Shown here one piece after another: positions 33,149-42,423 of a stretch of DNA of 64,000 nt. The position numbers and the translations under genes were made by a program. Below the pieces are notes generated by a model. That model searched no databases. It was given only the letters and a program-made list of their open reading frames with translations, and was not told where the DNA came from. Positions within the stretch are counted from its first letter, which is position 1, and each line of letters starts with the position of its first letter. This DNA is from CBDFKQ01 sp965248855 (GTDB lineage Bacteria; Bacteroidota; Bacteroidia; Cytophagales; 172606-1), in contig CBDFKQ010000014.1 in assembly GCA_965248855.1 (NCBI GenBank), positions 186,001 through 250,000 of the forward strand, read 5' to 3'.

Positions 33149-35188
33149 TTATAATAATCCTGCTCTTTTTAACAATGGTTTTACTGATGGTTCTTCTCCG
33201 CGGAAGCGTTTATAAAGTATCATTGGCGCTTCACTGCCACCTTTCGAAAGAACATTTTCTTTAAATGAACTTGCAATTTCTTTATTAAATATTCCTTTTT
33301 GTTTAAAAAAATCGAAAGCATCGGCATCCAACACCTCTGCCCATTTGTAACTGTAATAACCTGCAGAGTAACCACCCGAAAAAATATGAGAGAAGGCAAC
33401 GCTTGAGTTAATTCCATCAATTTCAGGAAATAAATTTGTTTTTTGCATCGCTTCTTTTTCAAATTTATTAACATCATTTATCTCTTGGTCTTTTCCATGA
33501 TATGCCATATCCAACATTGCAAAACTTAGTTGGCGCATGGTTGCAAAACCTTCCATAAATGTTGAACTTGATTTTATTTTTTCTATTAGTTCTTGAGGTA
33601 TAGGATCATTTGTTTGATAATGTCGTGCAAATAAATCAAGCGCTTCTTTTTCATAACACCAATTTTCCATCACTTGTGATGGCAACTCTACAAAATCCCA
33701 AAAAACACTGGTGCCTGATGTGCCACTGTACTTACATTGCGAAAGCATGGTGTGAAGAGCATGACCAAACTCATGAAATAAAGTTGTTACCTCATCAAAA
33801 GTTAATAAAGAAGGTTTTGTTTCGGTGGGCTTAGTAAAATTACAAACAATGGAAGCATGTGGACGAATATTTTTACCGTCAATTATTTTTTGATCTCTAA
33901 AGCTTGTTTGCCATGCGCCATTTCTTTTTCCTTCTCTTGGAAAAAAATCTGCATAAAAAACGGCTATAAAATTTCCTTTTTCATCTTTTACATCATATGT
34001 TTTAACATCAGGATGGTAAACGGGGATTTGTTTATTTTCTGTAAAAACAAGTCCGAAAAGTTTATCCGCTATGTTAAAAATACCGGCAATTACATTTTCA
34101 AGCTTAAAATACGGTTTAAGCATTTCATCATTAATGGAATACTTTTCTTTTTTTAATTTTTCAGCATAAAAACCATAATCCCACCTTTGCAGTCGATTTT
34201 CAGAAAAGCCTAATGATTTAGCATAAGCAGTTAATTCTTCAATTTGATTATCTGCAACCGGTTTTGCATACGTTAAAAGTTCATTTAAAAAATGTGTTAC
34301 TTTTTGAGGTGTTTGTGCCATGCGTTCTTCTAAAACAAAACCGGCATGAGAGGAATAACCTAATAATTTTGCCCTTTGGTGGCGTAGCTGAACAATTTCT
34401 TTTACAATATTTTGGTTATCGTATTGATTATTGTGGAAACCTCTTGAATTATAAGCTAAAAATATTTTCTCCCTTAATTCACGATTTTCGCTATATGTTA
34501 TAAATGGTCCGTAGCTCGGTTGTTGTAAGGTAAATACCCAACCGGTTTTGTTTTTTTCGTTAGCGGTTTCTTTTGCGGCTTCAATTACAAAATCCGGTAA
34601 GCCGGCTAATTCTTTTTCGTCTGTTATTTCTAGGATATATTCATTTGTTTCATCCAGTATATGTTCGCCAAAAGTTAAAGCCAAGTCAGACAATTTTTTA
34701 TCTAATTCCCTTAGTTTTTCTTTATCTGTTTCATTAAGGTTTGATCCATTTCTAGAAAAGCCTTTATACGTTTTCTCTAAAAGGGTTTTGCTTTCAGCAT
34801 CAAGGTTTAATTTTTCACGGTTATTAAAAACTTCCTTAATTCGTGCAAAAAGTTTTTCGTTTAATGTGATGTCATTGCTATATTCCGATAGGAGAGGAGA
34901 AGCTTCTTTTACAATTTTTTGTAATTCGGGAGAGGTTTCTGCTGAATTTAAATTGAACATCACATTCGAAACTTTTTCTACCAATTCACCACTCCTATCC
35001 AAAGCTATAATTGTGTTTTCAAAAGTAGGGTTTTCAATATTATCTGCAATATTATCTATTTCATTTTTTCCTCTTTCAATACCCTCTAAAAGTGCAGGCA
35101 TTAAATGGTCGTTTTTTATTTTATCGAAAGGAAAGGTTTCGTTAGGTGTGTCGAACTTTTGCAACAATGGGTTTTGTGATGTATTCAT
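33149..35188 (-). CDS. M3 family zinc metallopeptidase (oligopeptidase A / Dcp-like)
   Basis: The catalytic HEFGHALH motif and the downstream FWDFVELPSQVMENW block identify an M3 (thimet oligopeptidase) enzyme. The N-terminal helical lid (LLQKFDTPNETFPFDKIKND onward) is also family-typical. I chose the ATG at 35188 (protein begins MNTSQNPLLQKF, 679 residues), since the longer frame to 35233 needs a TTG inside the dispersed repeat. It degrades short peptides in the cytoplasm. Whether it acts as Dcp (dipeptides from the C-terminus) or as oligopeptidase A cannot be told by eye. Confidence 0.92.
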   Translation of the reverse strand: MNTSQNPLLQKFDTPNETFPFDKIKNDHLMPALLEGIERGKNEIDNIADNIENPTFENTIIALDRSGELVEKVSNVMFNLNSAETSPELQKIVKEASPLLSEYSNDITLNEKLFARIKEVFNNREKLNLDAESKTLLEKTYKGFSRNGSNLNETDKEKLRELDKKLSDLALTFGEHILDETNEYILEITDEKELAGLPDFVIEAAKETANEKNKTGWVFTLQQPSYGPFITYSENRELREKIFLAYNSRGFHNNQYDNQNIVKEIVQLRHQRAKLLGYSSHAGFVLEERMAQTPQKVTHFLNELLTYAKPVADNQIEELTAYAKSLGFSENRLQRWDYGFYAEKLKKEKYSINDEMLKPYFKLENVIAGIFNIADKLFGLVFTENKQIPVYHPDVKTYDVKDEKGNFIAVFYADFFPREGKRNGAWQTSFRDQKIIDGKNIRPHASIVCNFTKPTETKPSLLTFDEVTTLFHEFGHALHTMLSQCKYSGTSGTSVFWDFVELPSQVMENWCYEKEALDLFARHYQTNDPIPQELIEKIKSSSTFMEGFATMRQLSFAMLDMAYHGKDQEINDVNKFEKEAMQKTNLFPEIDGINSSVAFSHIFSGGYSAGYYSYKWAEVLDADAFDFFKQKGIFNKEIASSFKENVLSKGGSEAPMILYKRFRGEEPSVKPLLKRAGLL

Positions 35189-35228
35189 GGTAGATATTTT
35201 AATTCTTTTTTTTAATTCGAAAGGTTTT

Positions 35229-35258
35229 ATCAAAATATCAATATTGATAAAACTATAT
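35229..35258 (-). repeat. Dispersed 30-bp palindromic repeat beside the larger repeat
   Basis: One mismatch to the family consensus (ACT for ACG). It lies about 70 bp from the long repeat at 35325-35575; the inverted partner region has the same arrangement. Confidence 0.8.
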
Positions 35259-35324
35259 TTATTTACAAAATTAATGCTAAAACCCTTTCATCTTTTAATC
35301 TTAATCAAATAATAAAATATCTGG

Positions 35325-35575
35325 GTTCTTATTTTTTGTCTGAATCACGGATTTAAATGGATTGCGGGGATTTCACAAGTTTCTTTTTTCTACTTCCGTG
35401 CAATCCTATAATCTTCTTAATCTGTGATTCTTATTTTTTGTCTGAATCACGGATTTAAATGGATTAAAACAATCTCTAAATCAAACAACTAATTTATTTA
35501 AACAAGAATATGAATAAACCAAAGATTTATACAAAGAACTAATTTATGCGTTACATCAGTTAATAAAAGGATTTT
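35325..35575 (+). repeat. Dispersed intergenic repeat, copy A (about 250 bp)
   Basis: This segment matches the reverse complement of 42800-43070 over nearly its whole length. Shared blocks include CTTATTTTTTGTCTGAATCA (twice in each copy), TGGATTGCGGGGATTT against TGGATGGCGGGGATTT, CTACTTCCGTG, AATTTATTTAAACAAGAAT and CATCAGTTAATAAA. It has no coding potential, and the twice-repeated GAATCAC(G/A)GATT blocks can fold back. Confidence 0.85.
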
Positions 35576-35598
35576 AATATGAAATATTTATTCCTTAA

Positions 35599-36945
35599 TT
35601 ACAACAACAAATTAGCTGTGCTAAAATAAACCACTGTACCTAATAAATCATTTGCTGTGGTTATGAAAGGACCTGAAGCCACAGCAGGATTTATTCCTAA
35701 TCTGTTTAAAATTAATGGCGTAATAGTTCCTGTAAATGAAGCCAACAATACAACGCATGTAAGAGCAATTGATACCACTAATGATAATTTTATTTCAATA
35801 CCGAACGTATAATTAAAAAGGAAAACGCAAAGACTTAAAATCAAACCATTCATAAGCGCAATTAAAAATACTTTTATCAACCTTTGCATAGCGCTTATTT
35901 CCATAAATGATTTATTGGATAATGTTTGTAGTATTATTGATGACGATTGTATGGCCACGTTGCCGGCAGTACCGGCAATTAATGGAGTAAAAAATGCCAT
36001 TGCAGGTACATTAACTATCGCACCTTCGAACAAACCAATAATTCTGCTTACAAATAAACCTCCTGTCATCCCAACTAAAAGCCATGGCAATCGAGCTTTA
36101 ACAGATGTAAAAACGGTATCTTCTTCTTCAACATCATCCGACAAGCCCGACATAGCCTGGCGATCGGAATCTGCCTGTTCTTTCATCACATCAACAATAT
36201 CATCAATCGTTATTCTGCCTAATAATTTTCCATTTATGTTTACAACAGGTACAGCTTCTAAATCGTACTTTCTCATTATTTCTCCTACTTCTTCAGAAGA
36301 TTTATGCGTTTCTACCGAAACAATATCAGGTTCATAAATATCTGCAACATGCGCATCGCCACGAGATAAAATAATTTTCTTTAAAGCTACTCTTCCTTTT
36401 AAAGTTCCTTTTTCGTCCACCACATAAATAGAATGGATCATCTCAACTTTTTCTGCCTGTCTTCTTATTTCACTGATACATTGTAATACGCTCCAATTAA
36501 TGTTTGCTTTAATTAATTCTTTTTGCATTAAACCTCCTGCTGTATCTTCTTCAAAGTGCAGCAAGTCAATTACATATCTTGCTTTTTCACGATCTTGTAG
36601 TAGTGCAATTACTTGTTCACGCGTTTTACTGTCCTGTTCATTTAAAATATCAGCAGCATCATCAGAGTCCATCCCATTTACAAATCCTGCAATCTCTTCT
36701 GACGAAAAATTTTCTAATAAATCAGCACGTGTGTAACTATCAAGGTTAGTAATTACTTCGGCACTCACCTCTTTATCCAATATTTCAATTAAATATTTTG
36801 AATGATCATTATCAAGTTCATAAATAATACTGGTGATATCTGCGGGGTAAAGCTCTTCTGTAACATCCCTTATATAAGTGGCATCATGATTTTCAATGGC
36901 AGCTTCAATTTGTTCGAGGTAATCTTTTGTTAATTCAAATGGCAT
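35599..36945 (-). CDS. mgtE: Magnesium transporter MgtE
   Basis: The 448-residue protein has the MgtE order: N-terminal helical superdomain with SYTRADLLENFSSEEIAGFVNGMDSDDAADILNEQDSKTREQVIALL, a pair of CBS domains (about 130-250, with IYVVDEKGTLKGRVALKKI), and five transmembrane helices from about 280 (WLLVGMTGGLFV onward) including the conserved PLIAGTAGNVAIQSSSIILQ. It mediates magnesium (and sometimes cobalt) uptake; the cytosolic domains close the pore when magnesium is high. No riboswitch is recognised in the short leader. Confidence 0.95.
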   Translation of the reverse strand: MPFELTKDYLEQIEAAIENHDATYIRDVTEELYPADITSIIYELDNDHSKYLIEILDKEVSAEVITNLDSYTRADLLENFSSEEIAGFVNGMDSDDAADILNEQDSKTREQVIALLQDREKARYVIDLLHFEEDTAGGLMQKELIKANINWSVLQCISEIRRQAEKVEMIHSIYVVDEKGTLKGRVALKKIILSRGDAHVADIYEPDIVSVETHKSSEEVGEIMRKYDLEAVPVVNINGKLLGRITIDDIVDVMKEQADSDRQAMSGLSDDVEEEDTVFTSVKARLPWLLVGMTGGLFVSRIIGLFEGAIVNVPAMAFFTPLIAGTAGNVAIQSSSIILQTLSNKSFMEISAMQRLIKVFLIALMNGLILSLCVFLFNYTFGIEIKLSLVVSIALTCVVLLASFTGTITPLILNRLGINPAVASGPFITTANDLLGTVVYFSTANLLL

Positions 36946-37119
36946 GACAAAAAAAATCAGTTTTACGTTATTATTTTTTTGGGTATAACGGCATTAAGTG
37001 TGCAATGGATTGATAATATTTTTTTTTATTTTCAATCTTGGAAAATTAAATCCTTATTGAGCATTTACAAAATTATATGATCTTCAGTTAAGATTTGCAA
37101 TACAACCCTTTTAAAACAA

Positions 37120-37149
37120 AAAAGTGTCAGCGATTAAACTAACACTTTT
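37120..37149 (-). terminator. Hairpin after the threonine dehydrogenase gene
   Basis: AAAAGTGT (37120-37127) and ACACTTTT (37142-37149), with T-rich sequence on the minus-strand side, lie just past the stop of the gene at 37171-38136. Confidence 0.6.
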
Positions 37150-37170
37150 CATTATTTATTGCGTAATATT

Positions 37171-38136
37171 TTAATAAACTGTAGAAAGGGTATTTTTATT
37201 TTTCAAATGGAATAACATTTCTTTTGTCATCTTATCTAAACTATATTCGGGTTTCCATCCCCAATCTTTTCTTGCGAACGAATCATCTATACTGTTTGGC
37301 CACGATTCTGCAATTTGCTGACGAAAATCAGTTTTGTATGTAATTGAAAAACCGGGAATTATTTTTTGAATTGAAGAAGCAATTTCTTTGGGAGAGAAAC
37401 TCAATGATGATAAATTATAAGATGAGCGGATTTTTATCTTTTCACTTTCACCTTCCATCAATTCAAGCGTTCCTCTAATAGCATCAGCCATATACATCAT
37501 TGGCAAATATGTATTTTCTGCAAGATAACATTCATAAAAACCTTGTTGTAAAGCTTTATGAAAAATTTCAACTGCATAATCTGTAGTACCTCCACCGGGC
37601 ATTGTTTTATAACTAATTATTCCGGGATATCTTAAGCTCCTTACATCAAGGCCGTATTTATTAAAATAATATTCACACCAACGCTCGCCTGCTTGTTTTG
37701 AAATTCCATAAACAGTAATAGGATCCATGGTTGTAAATTGTGGCGTATTATCCGGTGGAGTATTCGGACCGAAAACTGCAATGGAAGATGGGAAATAAAC
37801 TTTTTTTATTTTTTTTTCTACCGAAACATCCAATACATTTATTAAACCATCCACATTTAATTTCCATGCGAATTTTGGATTCTTTTCTCCCGATGCTGAT
37901 AGCAATGCAGCCAGATGATAAATTTGAGTAATGTTATATTTATCAACCAATGCGCTTAGGCTATTTATATCAAGTACGTCTAAATTTTCAAAAATATTTA
38001 TAACATCCGATTTACTTTTTGCATTTATATCGGACGCAATTACATTTTCATCCCCAAAAATAGGATATAAAGCCTCAGTCAGTTCTGTTCCCAGTTGACC
38101 GCAAGCACCAATTACGAGAATTTTTTCTGTTAGCAT
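37171..38136 (-). CDS. L-threonine 3-dehydrogenase, extended SDR type
   Basis: The 321-residue protein starts with the Rossmann motif ILVIGACGQLGTEL, uses the YGISKQAGE catalytic Tyr-Lys pair and has the block LRYPGIISYKTMPGGGTTDYAVEIFHKAL. This combination is characteristic of the UDP-galactose epimerase-like L-threonine dehydrogenases (TDH2) of Bacteroidota. It oxidises L-threonine to 2-amino-3-ketobutyrate with NAD; the glycine C-acetyltransferase partner is not in the window. A generic epimerase is the alternative. A hairpin follows the stop. Confidence 0.85.
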   Translation of the reverse strand: MLTEKILVIGACGQLGTELTEALYPIFGDENVIASDINAKSKSDVINIFENLDVLDINSLSALVDKYNITQIYHLAALLSASGEKNPKFAWKLNVDGLINVLDVSVEKKIKKVYFPSSIAVFGPNTPPDNTPQFTTMDPITVYGISKQAGERWCEYYFNKYGLDVRSLRYPGIISYKTMPGGGTTDYAVEIFHKALQQGFYECYLAENTYLPMMYMADAIRGTLELMEGESEKIKIRSSYNLSSLSFSPKEIASSIQKIIPGFSITYKTDFRQQIAESWPNSIDDSFARKDWGWKPEYSLDKMTKEMLFHLKNKNTLSTVY

Positions 38137-38620
38137 TATTTTTTTAGTTGTTTTAAAGAAGCAATAAAATTTAAAAATCTGATATTAAGATAAAATTTAA
38201 AATTTTATTGAATGATGAATTCAAAACAAAATATTTAATAGGGTATTAATTAAAGATTTTAAAATATACCACTTTAATTAAATATATTTTTTATAATTAT
38301 TGCGATTAAATGTAGTGAAAATTACAAAAATTAAAAATTGATATTTATAGATTCTTATAACTTAAGTGAAACTGAAATTCATTTTATGAATATATCAATA
38401 TCGTTTTTTCGATATTTAAAAAACTATTAATTAAAAGAGATAATAAAATATCCGGCTGACATTTTCATTATTATTATGCCATTATGAAAGCTTTTTTAAA
38501 AAGATAAAAAGTATATCTTTGCTTTTATAAATTGTATTTCGTTTTATGATTTATATGTTGTTTTAAGCGAATGAATGATTATTAATAAATAATTTATTTT
38601 AAAATTTAACCAATACTGTT
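38137..38620. other. AT-rich divergent intergenic region
   Basis: Separates the divergent threonine dehydrogenase and small membrane protein genes. Near 38395-38420 a diverged relative of the dispersed palindromic repeat occurs (ATCAATATCGTTTTTTCGATATTT). A TATCTTTG box at 38514-38521 may be the right-hand promoter. No coding sequence is apparent. Confidence 0.6.
38514..38521 (+). promoter_or_regulatory. Possible -7 box for the membrane protein / GGGPS pair
   Basis: TATCTTTG fits TAnnTTTG and lies about 100 nt before the start codon at 38621. A convincing TTG at -33 is not seen. Confidence 0.4.
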
Positions 38621-39007
38621 ATGATCGATTTTAATTCAACCTTTCAGCAAATCCGTGAAAATTTAGCTGATCAATCCAAAAAATATCAAAATATTTTCGA
38701 TGATCAACTTTCTGATATTCGTAAAAATACAGGCGCAATTGGTAAAATAGTTCTTATTGGAGGCGCAGCTTTTTTAGCCGGTTATTTAATAACCAGTGGG
38801 TTTAAAGGTGGGAAAAAGCGTAAAAATAAAGATTTTAATAATGGCAGTTCTATGCTTCCAACTACTGTAAAGCCGGAAAAACAATCTGCTTTTATGAAAT
38901 TGTTTTGGGAAAGTATAACCATGTTTTTATTGGCAATTGCCAAAAAGAAATTAGAAGAGTTTTTAGCTCCTACAGAAAAGCATGATACTGCAAAATCCGT
39001 TAATTAA
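38621..39007 (+). CDS. Small membrane protein of unknown function
   Basis: The 128-residue protein has an amphipathic N-terminal part (about 1-40), one clear transmembrane helix (about 42-61, KIVLIGGAAFLAGYLITSGF), a basic GGKKRKNK stretch and a second hydrophobic helix (about 92-110). I do not recognise a family; it looks like small Bacteroidota inner-membrane proteins of unknown role. Its end overlaps the start of the GGGPS gene by 26 nt, so the two are co-transcribed and the protein may act in the same membrane-lipid process (inference only). Confidence 0.7.
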   Translation: MIDFNSTFQQIRENLADQSKKYQNIFDDQLSDIRKNTGAIGKIVLIGGAAFLAGYLITSGFKGGKKRKNKDFNNGSSMLPTTVKPEKQSAFMKLFWESITMFLLAIAKKKLEEFLAPTEKHDTAKSVN

Positions 39008-39764
39008 AAGTATATACAATAAAAAGAAAACCGGGAACAAATCATTTGCAGTTTTAATCGACCCTGATAAAACAGATGAAAAAGAATGCCTGCGAATAAT
39101 TGAAAAATCTGTAGATAAAGTAGATTATTTTTTTGTTGGTGGCAGTTTAATTACCGGTGATAAATTAAGTGATATTGTTTTTTTTTTAAAAGAACATTCT
39201 AATATTCCTGTTGTATTGTTTCCCGGGAGTAGTTTACACATTACTCCCGGAGCTGATGCTATTTTATTTTTATCTTTAATATCAGGCAGGAACCCCGATC
39301 TGTTAATTGGGCAACACGTTATTGCCGCCCCACTCATAAAAAAAAGTAAAATAGAAGTATTGCCAACCGGATATATATTAATAGATGGCGGAAAACCAAC
39401 TACGGTTTCTTATATGAGCAATACCTTTCCAATACCTGCGGATAAACCTGAAGTTGCAGCATGTACTGCGTTGGCAGGCGAACTTTTAGGATTACAATTA
39501 ATTTATTTGGATGCAGGAAGTGGTGCACTTCAATCGGTTTCTCCGGAAATGATAAAAGGCGTAAAAAAAATAATTTCATTACCTATCATTGTTGGTGGAG
39601 GAATTAATTCACCTGAAAAAGCTTTGAAAGCATGGGAAGCGGGTGCTGATGTAATTGTAATTGGAAATGCAATAGAATCAAATCCTGATTTAATTGATGA
39701 AATTACTTTTTGCAAAGAAAAATTGAATTCAAAAATCTCTGATCCCATTAAAGAGCTTATTTAA
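38982..39764 (+). CDS. Geranylgeranylglyceryl phosphate synthase family (PcrB/GGGPS)
   Basis: The 260-residue TIM barrel contains the family signatures FAVLIDPDKTDEKECL, FFVGGSLITGD, VVLFPGSSLHIT, LPTGYILIDGGKPTTVSYMS, IYLDAGSGA and IIVGGGINSPEKA. These match the group of GGGP synthases found in Bacteroidota. By family it joins a polyprenyl diphosphate to glycerol-1-phosphate, making an archaeal-type ether lipid precursor; the chain length cannot be read here. The start overlaps the preceding membrane protein by 26 nt, implying coupled translation. Confidence 0.92.
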   Translation: MILQNPLIKSIYNKKKTGNKSFAVLIDPDKTDEKECLRIIEKSVDKVDYFFVGGSLITGDKLSDIVFFLKEHSNIPVVLFPGSSLHITPGADAILFLSLISGRNPDLLIGQHVIAAPLIKKSKIEVLPTGYILIDGGKPTTVSYMSNTFPIPADKPEVAACTALAGELLGLQLIYLDAGSGALQSVSPEMIKGVKKIISLPIIVGGGINSPEKALKAWEAGADVIVIGNAIESNPDLIDEITFCKEKLNSKISDPIKELI

Positions 39765-39824
39765 TGATATTTAGTATTTATAAATAACGATTCAGTGCTC
39801 GTTCTTTTACACAATAATTAAATA

Positions 39825-40117
39825 TTAATCTTCATAAACTCTTAGTCTGTTTTTTAAAGAATTAATTTCATATTGCATATTGTGCATTTGTTGCAATAAG
39901 TGGGTTATGGCATCAACACCTTCCAAATTGATATCCAAATCATAATGTAACCTGATTAATTTTTCAATTATTCTTATCTGTTCTGAAGATATAAAAAGAG
40001 CATTATTAACAGAGTTGATTTCAATCAAACCAAATTCTTGTAAAGAATTTATAAATGAAAATTCAATGTTATGAAGGTTGAAAATTGAGCGACCGGCATA
40101 AGTGGTTCATCTTGCAT
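39825..40117 (-). pseudogene. cbpM: Chaperone modulator CbpM (frameshifted)
   Basis: The intact frame begins at 40028 and covers about two thirds of a CbpM-like protein: IEINSVNNALFISSEQIRII then LIRLHYDLDINLEGVDAITHLLQQM, the MerR-like helix pattern. Upstream, an ATG at 40117 starts MQDEPLMPVAQF in another frame. One missing T in the run at 40084-40081 (minus strand) separates the two; restoring it gives about 97 residues of normal CbpM length. CbpM binds the J domain of CbpA and blocks its activity. The gene follows directly after cbpA, as expected for the pair. The frameshift may be real or an assembly error. Confidence 0.8.
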
Positions 40118-40130
40118 AAAAATAATTGTT

Positions 40131-40997
40131 TTAAATTTTTGAAAGTTCTAAAAATAATTCTCTGTGCTTTTCAGTAAGATTTGAAGGTATTTTAATAGAA
40201 AAAGTAACATATAAGTCACCAAACTGTTCTTCTTTTTTATAATAAGGAAAACCTTTGCCTTTCAATCTTATTTTTGTACCGTTTTGAGTTTCAGGTTTTA
40301 TCTTCACTTTCACCTGCCCTTCAAGGGTATCAACCGTAATTTCGCCACCTAAAATTGCGGTGTATAAATCCAAATCATAAGTAATTGTTAAATCGTTTCC
40401 CGAACGCTTATAAATTGCATCGTTTAAAATATTAAAAGTTATATATAAATCGCCATTTGGGCCACCATTAACACCTTCCCCACCATGACCTTTTAATTTA
40501 ATAACTTGTCCGTTTTCAACTCCGGCAGGAATAGTAATTCTTAAACTTTTTCCATTTACATTTAAAGTTTGTTGATGAGTAGCATAAGCATCAGATAACT
40601 TTAATTGCAATTCAGTATTATAATCTTGTCCTTTATATTTTACCCGGCCTCCTCTTGTACCTGAACCTCCAAACATTGATTCAAAAAAATCTGAAAAATC
40701 TTCACCGCCAAAATTTTGTGAGTTACCACCTCCTTGCGTGCGTGATTGATTGGCTTTTTCATAATTTTCAGCCTGTTGCCAATTCTCTCCGTATTGATCG
40801 TATTTTTTTCTGTTTTCAGAGTCACTTAATACTTCATTCGCTTCGTTGATCTGCTGAAATTTTGCTTTTGCTTCTTTATCATTTGGGTTTAAGTCAGGAT
40901 GATGTTTCCTGGCAAGCTTTCTGTATGCTTTTTTTATGTCTTCTTCCGAAGCTTTTTTATCTACCCCTAATATTTTATAATAATCAATATATGCCAT
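40131..40997 (-). CDS. cbpA: DnaJ-class chaperone CbpA
   Basis: The 288-residue protein has an N-terminal J domain (YYKILGVDKKASEEDIKKAYRKLARKHHPDLNPND, HPD near 33-35), a short G/F-rich linker (about 85-110), and two C-terminal substrate-binding domains (VENGQVIKLKGHGGEGV and RLKGKGFPYYKKE). The zinc-finger cysteines of DnaJ are absent, which is the CbpA type. It delivers clients to DnaK and is controlled by CbpM, whose gene follows within 20 nt. A TAATTTTG box on the minus strand (41051-41044) may be the promoter. Confidence 0.94.
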   Translation of the reverse strand: MAYIDYYKILGVDKKASEEDIKKAYRKLARKHHPDLNPNDKEAKAKFQQINEANEVLSDSENRKKYDQYGENWQQAENYEKANQSRTQGGGNSQNFGGEDFSDFFESMFGGSGTRGGRVKYKGQDYNTELQLKLSDAYATHQQTLNVNGKSLRITIPAGVENGQVIKLKGHGGEGVNGGPNGDLYITFNILNDAIYKRSGNDLTITYDLDLYTAILGGEITVDTLEGQVKVKIKPETQNGTKIRLKGKGFPYYKKEEQFGDLYVTFSIKIPSNLTEKHRELFLELSKI

Positions 40998-41043
40998 GGA
41001 TGAAAGTTATACTTTATTATTAATTTGAAGAGATTTTATTTTC

Positions 41044-41051
41044 GCAAAATT
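41044..41051 (-). promoter_or_regulatory. Possible -7 box of the cbpA-cbpM operon
   Basis: TAATTTTG on the minus strand fits TAnnTTTG, 46 nt before the cbpA start. No clear -33 element. Confidence 0.4.
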
Positions 41052-41193
41052 AAATTAAAGTGCATAAATAAATATGAAGATATTAATTATTCTACTCATT
41101 AAGTTAAAATGATTACATAAAATGCAAATATGATATGCAACTTTAAACATCAGATATTATGTTAATAAGGAAGTAATAATAAATTTTATTTTT

Positions 41194-41490
41194 ATGGCAA
41201 ATTTTTCGGAATTAATAAAAGGAAACAAACCGGTGTTAGTTGATTTTTTTGCAACCTGGTGTGGACCATGTAAAGCAATGGCACCAATTTTAGAAGATTT
41301 AAAAAGCAAAGTGGGTGATAAAGCAACAATTATTAAGGTTGATGTCGATAAAAGCCAACAGGCAGCTAAGGCATATAAAATTCAAGGTGTACCTACATTA
41401 ATAATTTTTAAAAATGGGCAAATAAAATGGAGAAAATCGGGAGTTGTATCAGCTAAGGAATTAGAAAAAATAATAACCGGAATAAATTAA
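41194..41490 (+). CDS. trxA: Thioredoxin
   Basis: At 98 residues, with WCGPCKAM at 22-29, the KVDVDKSQQAAKAYKIQGVPTLIIF segment and the cis-Pro, this is a classical cytoplasmic thioredoxin without a signal peptide. It reduces disulfides and supplies electrons to enzymes such as the APS reductase encoded earlier in the window (family knowledge; no direct link in sequence). The FMN reductase gene follows after 25 nt and may be co-transcribed. Confidence 0.95.
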   Translation: MANFSELIKGNKPVLVDFFATWCGPCKAMAPILEDLKSKVGDKATIIKVDVDKSQQAAKAYKIQGVPTLIIFKNGQIKWRKSGVVSAKELEKIITGIN

Positions 41491-41515
41491 GTTTAAGAAT
41501 CAAATATAATTTTCG

Positions 41516-42053
41516 ATGCATAATATAATTGCTATTTCGGGCAGCTTACGCACTAATTCCTCAAATTCAAAAATAATACAAACTATTGCAGGTCTTTCCA
41601 CTGAAGTTGATTTTATAATTTCAAATATTATTGGTGATTTACCACATTTCAATCCTGATAATGATAAAAATAAAACTCCTGAAATTGTAAAAACCTGGCG
41701 TGAACAAATTAAAAAAGCAGATGGTGTTATTATTTGTACACCTGAATATGCATTTGGTGTGCCCGGAGTTTTAAAAAATGCATTAGATTGGTTAGTATCT
41801 TCAGGAGAGTTTGTTTATACACACCATTGTAATAAGCGCATCGCCTATGGAAACCGGAGGAAATATAGCGCATGCTTCTCTTTTACTTACCTTAAATATG
41901 ATGACTGCAAAAATTGTGGAGGGAGGTAATTTGATTATCCCGTTTATTAATCAAAAAATTATTAATGAAGGAAAAATAACTGATATGGAAACAGTTAATC
42001 AGTTACAAGATGCATTAAATGAGCTGATTAAAGAAATTAATCAAGCTAATTAA
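41516..42053 (+). pseudogene. NADPH-dependent FMN reductase (frameshifted)
   Basis: The first frame (41516-41929) starts MHNIIAISGSLRTNSSNSKI, the flavodoxin-like FMN-binding loop, and continues through IICTPEYAFGVPGVLKNALDWLVSSGEFVY. There it derails; the family sequence resumes in the next frame at about 41820 with TIVISASPMETGGNIAHASLL and runs to 42053. One extra base in the TATACACACC stretch near 41816-41825 explains it. Corrected length is about 178 residues, normal for this azoreductase/FMN reductase family. Either an inactivated gene or an assembly insertion; it directly follows trxA. Confidence 0.85.
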
Positions 42054-42073
42054 ATCGGAAAGTTTAATTTTAC

Positions 42074-42400
42074 CTAAACCCTTCCATGGTGCTTGTGAGG
42101 GTTTCTTTTATTAAATTTACTTTTCGGGTCACCTGGGCAATCACCCATTATTGTTCCTTTCGGAACTTTTCTTTTTCTAAATTTCTTTTCGTATTTTTTA
42201 TTCCCCCCTTCTACTAATTGCTCACGGTATTCGGGTTGTTTTCTTAATTCACCATCTATTTGCACATCGCGCATTGCTTTTTCCGAATTATTTTTTTTAG
42301 AAGATTTTTTTTCACTTCCATCAAATTTGCCATCTGTTTGAGCAATAATATGAGAGCCGCCTATAATTAAAAAGAAAAAAAATACGAGTGTATATTTCAT
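42074..42400 (-). CDS. Small basic secreted protein with DCPG motif (second of a tandem pair)
   Basis: The 108-residue protein has a clear signal peptide (about 1-20, ending HIIAQ). The mature part is rich in lysine and ends in a motif at 87-103, DCPGDPKSKFNKRNPHK. The neighbouring upstream gene ends in an almost identical motif, so the two are diverged paralogues. I recognise no domain. A basic, cysteine-containing C-terminus suggests binding to an anionic surface or metal, but this is speculation. Gap to the upstream gene is 23 nt, so they form an operon. Confidence 0.7.
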   Translation of the reverse strand: MKYTLVFFFFLIIGGSHIIAQTDGKFDGSEKKSSKKNNSEKAMRDVQIDGELRKQPEYREQLVEGGNKKYEKKFRKRKVPKGTIMGDCPGDPKSKFNKRNPHKHHGRV

Positions 42401-42423
42401 TATAATATATTTTTTGAAATGAA

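Noticed and set aside
33149..35233. Longer start of the M3 peptidase at 35233
   Set aside because: It needs a TTG codon inside the dispersed repeat; the ATG at 35188 gives a family-typical N-terminus.
34548..35312. Plus-strand 254-codon frame
   Set aside because: It is the antisense of the M3 peptidase N-terminal region, serine- and phenylalanine-rich as expected of a shadow frame.
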